From: an uncultured Lachnospiraceae bacterium
GTDB taxonomy: Bacteria; Bacillota; Clostridia; Lachnospirales; Lachnospiraceae
Assembly: GCA_947068385.1 (NCBI GenBank)
Contig: CAMTBF010000017.1
Span: 1 to 17,091 of the forward strand
Reading direction: 5' to 3'
Length of the DNA stretch: 17,091 nt
Shown here: positions 14,480-17,091 of the stretch, piece after piece
Layout of the letters: every line of letters begins with the position of its first letter
Numbering within the stretch: the first letter of the stretch is position 1
Program-made: the position numbers and the translations under genes
Notes under the pieces: model-generated
The model's input: only the letters and a program-made list of their open reading frames with translations
Told to the model about the DNA's origin: nothing
Databases searched by the model: none

Positions 14480-15067
14480 ATGCAGCTAAAGCGATTGTTC
14501 ACCACGGACAGCGTGAAGGGAACCAGAAACTACCTGAACACCCAGAAAAAATATGAGATCATCCGCACGGTCCTCTATTTCGCCATCTCGATCTCCCTGT
14601 TCGTGGCAGGCTACATCCAGACAGGGCGGCGGGCGAACCTGCTCAGCATCGTAGCCGTATTGGGCTGCCTTCCCGCCAGCAAGAGCGCGGTGGGGGCGAT
14701 TATGTTTCTGCGTTTCAGGAGCTGTGGCAGCGAAGCGGCAGAGGAAATTGAACGGCATGTCCAGGGCCTGAGCTGCCTCTACGACATGGTGTTCACCTCC
14801 TATAAGAAGAATTATGTGGTCAGCCACATGACCGTCTGCGGCAACACAGTGTGCGGCTTCGCGGAAGGGACGGGGGCTTTCGGGGAAAATGACTTCTACA
14901 GGCATATCGGCGATATCCTGAAAGCGGACGGGCACAAGAACGTCACCGTGAAGATATTTACGGACCTGAAGAAATATACAGAGCGGCTGGAGCAGATGAA
15001 GGGGCTGGAGCAGAAGGAAGGACTGACCCGGTCAGTCATCGCGACCTTGAAGAGCGTAGCGTTATAG
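14480..15067 (+). CDS. Unrecognised membrane protein with two transmembrane helices
   Basis: I do not recognise a named family. The 195-residue protein has a basic N-terminal region (MQLKRLFTTDSVKGTRNYL), two adjacent hydrophobic helices (about 27-46 and 52-78, with only a short QTGRRAN turn between) and a soluble C-terminal domain of about 115 residues. The soluble part includes VFTSYKKNYVVSHMTVCGNTVCGF, a FYRHIGDILKADGHKNVTVKIF segment of alternating hydrophobic pattern and a Lys/Glu-rich helix. A helical hairpin anchor with a cytoplasmic domain is the likely topology. It starts 6 bases after the SDR gene, with AAAGGA upstream at a long spacing. The codon use looks like its neighbours, so it is probably a native lineage gene. 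Confidence 0.8.
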   Translation: MQLKRLFTTDSVKGTRNYLNTQKKYEIIRTVLYFAISISLFVAGYIQTGRRANLLSIVAVLGCLPASKSAVGAIMFLRFRSCGSEAAEEIERHVQGLSCLYDMVFTSYKKNYVVSHMTVCGNTVCGFAEGTGAFGENDFYRHIGDILKADGHKNVTVKIFTDLKKYTERLEQMKGLEQKEGLTRSVIATLKSVAL

Positions 15068-15106
15068 AGGGACAGCAGAAATACCAGGACAGGAGATACA
15101 CGGACT

Positions 15107-15433
15107 ATGGAAGATTTTGGCTTTCAGGAAATGCAGGAGATACAGCGGCAGCTACAGGAGAGGTACAAGGACAAATGGAATCCCCTGTCGCCGGAGCAGG
15201 GCAAGGATCAGCTCATGTGGATGATGATAGAGGTGGGGGAAGCCGCCGACATCATGAAAAAGGAGGGCGTCCGCAAGATTATGGAGGATGCCGGCACCCG
15301 GGCACATTTCATCGAGGAGATGGTGGACATCATGATGTACTACAACGATGTCCTGCTCAGCTACGGCATATCCGTGGAGGAGTTCAGGAGCATCTATCTG
15401 GAAAAGCATCGGCGGAACATGCAGCGCTGGTGA
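15107..15433 (+). CDS. MazG-like nucleotide pyrophosphohydrolase
   Basis: The 108-residue all-alpha protein probably hydrolyses nucleoside triphosphates, possibly non-canonical ones, to the monophosphate and pyrophosphate. It carries the metal-binding ExxE...ExxD signature of the MazG/dUTPase-like superfamily: E42 and E45 in IEVGEAADI, then E71 and D74 in EEMVDIMMYYND, with N80/D81 after it. The C-terminal LEKHRRNMQRW resembles the end of small MazG-like proteins. It is a single-domain form, about half the size of E. coli MazG. AGGAG lies 11 bases before the ATG. The substrate is not visible from sequence. Confidence 0.85.
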   Translation: MEDFGFQEMQEIQRQLQERYKDKWNPLSPEQGKDQLMWMMIEVGEAADIMKKEGVRKIMEDAGTRAHFIEEMVDIMMYYNDVLLSYGISVEEFRSIYLEKHRRNMQRW

Positions 15434-15469
15434 GGAGCCCTGAACAAAACGCATTTCCGGGAGGATCAT

Positions 15470-16558
15470 ATGCAGTCAGTGAGAATCGGAGCGAACCAGG
15501 CCGGACAGCGTCTGGACAAATTTCTACATAAATACCTGCCCCTTGCCGGAAGCGGATTCCTGTACAAGATGCTGCGCAAGAAGAACATCACCCTGAACGG
15601 CAAGAAGGCGGAAGGGCGGGAGATCCTCTCTGTAGGGGATGAGGTGTGCACCTTTTTTTCGGACGAGACCTTCGGGAAGTTCTCCGGCAGGGCCCCGGGG
15701 GATCCGGGTTCCGCCGGGCAGGGAGGCCCTGGGGGAGGGGCAGCCCTGCCTGGGGGGGAGAAGCGCCTGGGGGAATATTGGGCCGCTTATCGCAGGCTGC
15801 AGGGAATCACGGTGCTGTATGAGGACGACGACTTCCTGATCATGAACAAGCCAACCGGCATCCTGGCCCAGAAAGCGGCTCCCGGAGACGCAAGCCTGAA
15901 CGAATGGATGATAGGCTATCTGCTGTCGAAGAATCCCGCTCTGGCAGGGGAGCTTTCCACCTTCCGCCCTTCTGTCTGCAACCGGCTGGACAGGAACACC
16001 AGCGGCATCGTGCTGGGAGGGAAGAGCCTGGCGGGGCTGCAGTACGTAAGCCGGTGCATCCGGGAGCGCTCTCTGGGGAAATTCTACCGGACAATCTGTA
16101 TAGGGGCGCTGGGGGAGGCGGCATCCGTCCGGGGGTACCTCGCCAAGGATGCCATGAGGAACCAGGTGACGGTAGCCCGGACGGCGGAGGGCGGAGGTCC
16201 TGGCGAAAAGCCTGTCCCCATCCACACGGCCTATGCTCCCATTGCCGTCACGGATCGCTATACCCTGCTGGAGGTAGAGCTGATAACGGGGAAAAGCCAC
16301 CAGATACGCTCCCATCTGGCCAGCATCGGCCATCCTCTGATCGGGGATGCCAAATACGGCCTGGAAGGGGTGAACCGGGAGCTCCACAGGCGGTACGGCC
16401 TGTCCCACCAGCTGCTGCATGCCTGCCGGGTCACGTTCCCGGAGGCTCCGTCCGGCATCGGCAGCGCCCTGAGCGGCCGGACCGTCACGGCCCCCTGCCC
16501 GGAGCTGTTCGCCAGGCTGGAGCGGGAGCTGTTCCCCCAAAAAACCGAAAGCGATTAG
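15470..16558 (+). CDS. RluA-family 23S rRNA pseudouridine synthase (RluC/RluD-like) with a Gly-rich insert
   Basis: The 362-residue enzyme makes pseudouridine in large-subunit rRNA or a related RNA. An S4 domain (about 12-62, GQRLDKFLHKYLP) is followed by the catalytic domain with YEDDDFLIMNKPTG (117-130), NRLDRNTSG (171-179; catalytic D174), KFYRTIC and GKSHQIRSHLASIGHPLIGDAKYG in two parts (274-297). Between the S4 and catalytic domains, residues about 73-97 form a Gly/Pro/Ala-rich stretch encoded by G-run-rich DNA, longer than the usual linker. A second small Gly-rich patch lies near 241-248. GGGAGG precedes the ATG by 5 bases. The exact target site cannot be assigned. It ends 8 bases before recU. 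Confidence 0.9.
   Translation: MQSVRIGANQAGQRLDKFLHKYLPLAGSGFLYKMLRKKNITLNGKKAEGREILSVGDEVCTFFSDETFGKFSGRAPGDPGSAGQGGPGGGAALPGGEKRLGEYWAAYRRLQGITVLYEDDDFLIMNKPTGILAQKAAPGDASLNEWMIGYLLSKNPALAGELSTFRPSVCNRLDRNTSGIVLGGKSLAGLQYVSRCIRERSLGKFYRTICIGALGEAASVRGYLAKDAMRNQVTVARTAEGGGPGEKPVPIHTAYAPIAVTDRYTLLEVELITGKSHQIRSHLASIGHPLIGDAKYGLEGVNRELHRRYGLSHQLLHACRVTFPEAPSGIGSALSGRTVTAPCPELFARLERELFPQKTESD
15697..15723 (+). other. Potential G-quadruplex sequence within the RluA-family gene
   Basis: Four G-runs (15697-15701, 15706-15708, 15716-15718, 15721-15723) are separated by loops of 4, 7 and 2 bases, fitting the G3+N1-7 rule on the coding strand. Further G-runs of 4 to 7 follow up to about 15773. It lies in the codons of the Gly-rich linker. 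Folding is untested. Confidence 0.5.
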
Positions 16559-16566
16559 GAAAAGAT

Positions 16567-17091
16567 ATGGCTACATGGAATTCCCGGGGGCTGCGGGGCT
16601 CCACACTGGAGGATATGATCAACCGGACGAACGAAAAGTATGCGGATGCGGGCCTTGCCCTGATCCAGAAGGTGCCCACCCCCATCACTCCCATCCGGAT
16701 AGACAAGGAGAGCCGGCAGATCACGCTGGCCTATTTCGAGCAGAAGAGCACGGTTGACTACATCGGCGCGATACAAGGGCTTCCCGTCTGCTTCGACGCA
16801 AAGGAATGCGCGGCGGACACCTTTGCCCTGCAGAACATCCATGCGCACCAGGTAAGCTTCATGGAGAAATTCGAGAAGCAGGGCGGGATTTCCTTTTTCC
16901 TGATCTATTATACCCACAAGGACATCTTCTATTATCTGCCCTTGCAGATGCTCCTGTTCTTCTGGAACCGGGCAAAGGAGGGCGGCAGGAAGAGCTTCCG
17001 CTACGAGGAGCTGAATCCGGAATATGTCCTGCCCCGCAAGCATGGAATCCTTGTCCCCTATCTGGACATCCTCCAGAAAGACCTGGAGGAC
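16567..17091 (+). CDS. recU: Holliday junction resolvase RecU, 3' end beyond the window
   Basis: The first 175 codons are present and run off the right edge. RecU cuts Holliday junctions in Firmicutes and helps chromosome segregation. RGLRGSTLEDMINRTNEKY (7-25), PTPITPIRIDKE (37-48) and AYFEQKSTVDYIG (55-67) are RecU hallmarks, and the nuclease core is D64, D77 and K79 in STVDYIG...CFDAKE; the Bacillus enzyme has Glu (E101) where D77 stands. LQNIHAHQVSFMEKFEKQGG continues the family pattern. AGGA lies 6 bases before the ATG at 16567, and the gene starts 8 bases after the RluA-family stop. The visible length already covers most of a typical RecU of about 200 residues. Confidence 0.93.
   Translation, partial: MATWNSRGLRGSTLEDMINRTNEKYADAGLALIQKVPTPITPIRIDKESRQITLAYFEQKSTVDYIGAIQGLPVCFDAKECAADTFALQNIHAHQVSFMEKFEKQGGISFFLIYYTHKDIFYYLPLQMLLFFWNRAKEGGRKSFRYEELNPEYVLPRKHGILVPYLDILQKDLED

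Noticed and set aside
13678..14556. Plus-strand open frame overlapping the SDR gene in another frame
   Set aside because: The overlapping frame at 13700-14473 carries the full SDR motif set; the other product is Gly/His/Ala/Arg-rich and lacks any domain.
1..17091. A hidden defence system, prophage, mobile element, CRISPR array or biosynthetic cluster
   Set aside because: Nearly every base is assigned to a housekeeping-type gene or a short spacer; there are no transposase, integrase, Cas, toxin-antitoxin or modification-restriction motifs, no spaced direct repeats and no visible tRNA.

Overview
The window reads as a chromosomal housekeeping segment of a GC-rich Clostridia bacterium, most likely a member of the Lachnospiraceae. 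The basis is gene content and order: an Asp23/Gls24 protein, YloV/FakA, recG and a DegV protein, then rsmD-coaD with a nearby ylbJ, and a RecU-type resolvase. Shine-Dalgarno sites are strong and AGGAGG-like. RecU, YlbJ and YloV/DegV are Firmicutes families, and YlbJ suggests a spore former or a descendant of one. The family-level placement is inference. I see no phage, IS, CRISPR, tRNA, rRNA or defence genes, and coding density is very high.

Layout. Positions 1-4933 hold the end of an Asp23/Gls24 gene, then yloV (fakA), recG and degV (fakB-type), all forward and closely spaced; this joins a fatty-acid kinase and its probable lipid-binding partner with a recombination helicase. Positions 4934-9320 hold a type IIA topoisomerase pair (B subunit, then A subunit), each gene with its own good sigma-A-like promoter. 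A GAAC-N4-GTTC palindrome that fits the Gram-positive LexA box lies at the expected transcription start of the B subunit gene. The A subunit lacks a canonical GyrA box, so I call the pair topoisomerase IV-like (parE/parC), although the B subunit has GyrB-like features. Positions 9356-11042 hold rsmD, coaD and a coiled-coil protein gene, closed by a strong hairpin terminator. ylbJ (11147-12154) is the only gene on the minus strand.

From 12245 the genes run forward again: an RsuA-family pseudouridine synthase, a HAD phosphatase, a short-chain dehydrogenase, an unrecognised two-helix membrane protein, a MazG-like pyrophosphohydrolase, an RluA-family pseudouridine synthase and the 5' part of recU, which runs off the window. 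Gaps are short and several genes look translationally coupled. Functional themes are genome maintenance (recG, topoisomerase pair, recU), RNA modification (rsmD, rsuA, rluA), CoA and lipid metabolism (coaD, fakA/fakB) and nucleotide or metabolite housekeeping (MazG-like, HAD).

I found no convincing undescribed multi-gene system. The best leads are the LexA-type operator at the topoisomerase gene, the mixed gyrase/topoisomerase IV character of that pair, GC-rich repeat sequence expanding linkers in two unrelated proteins (YlbJ and the RluA-family enzyme), a 20-bp palindrome between divergent genes, and two conserved-looking but uncharacterised proteins.
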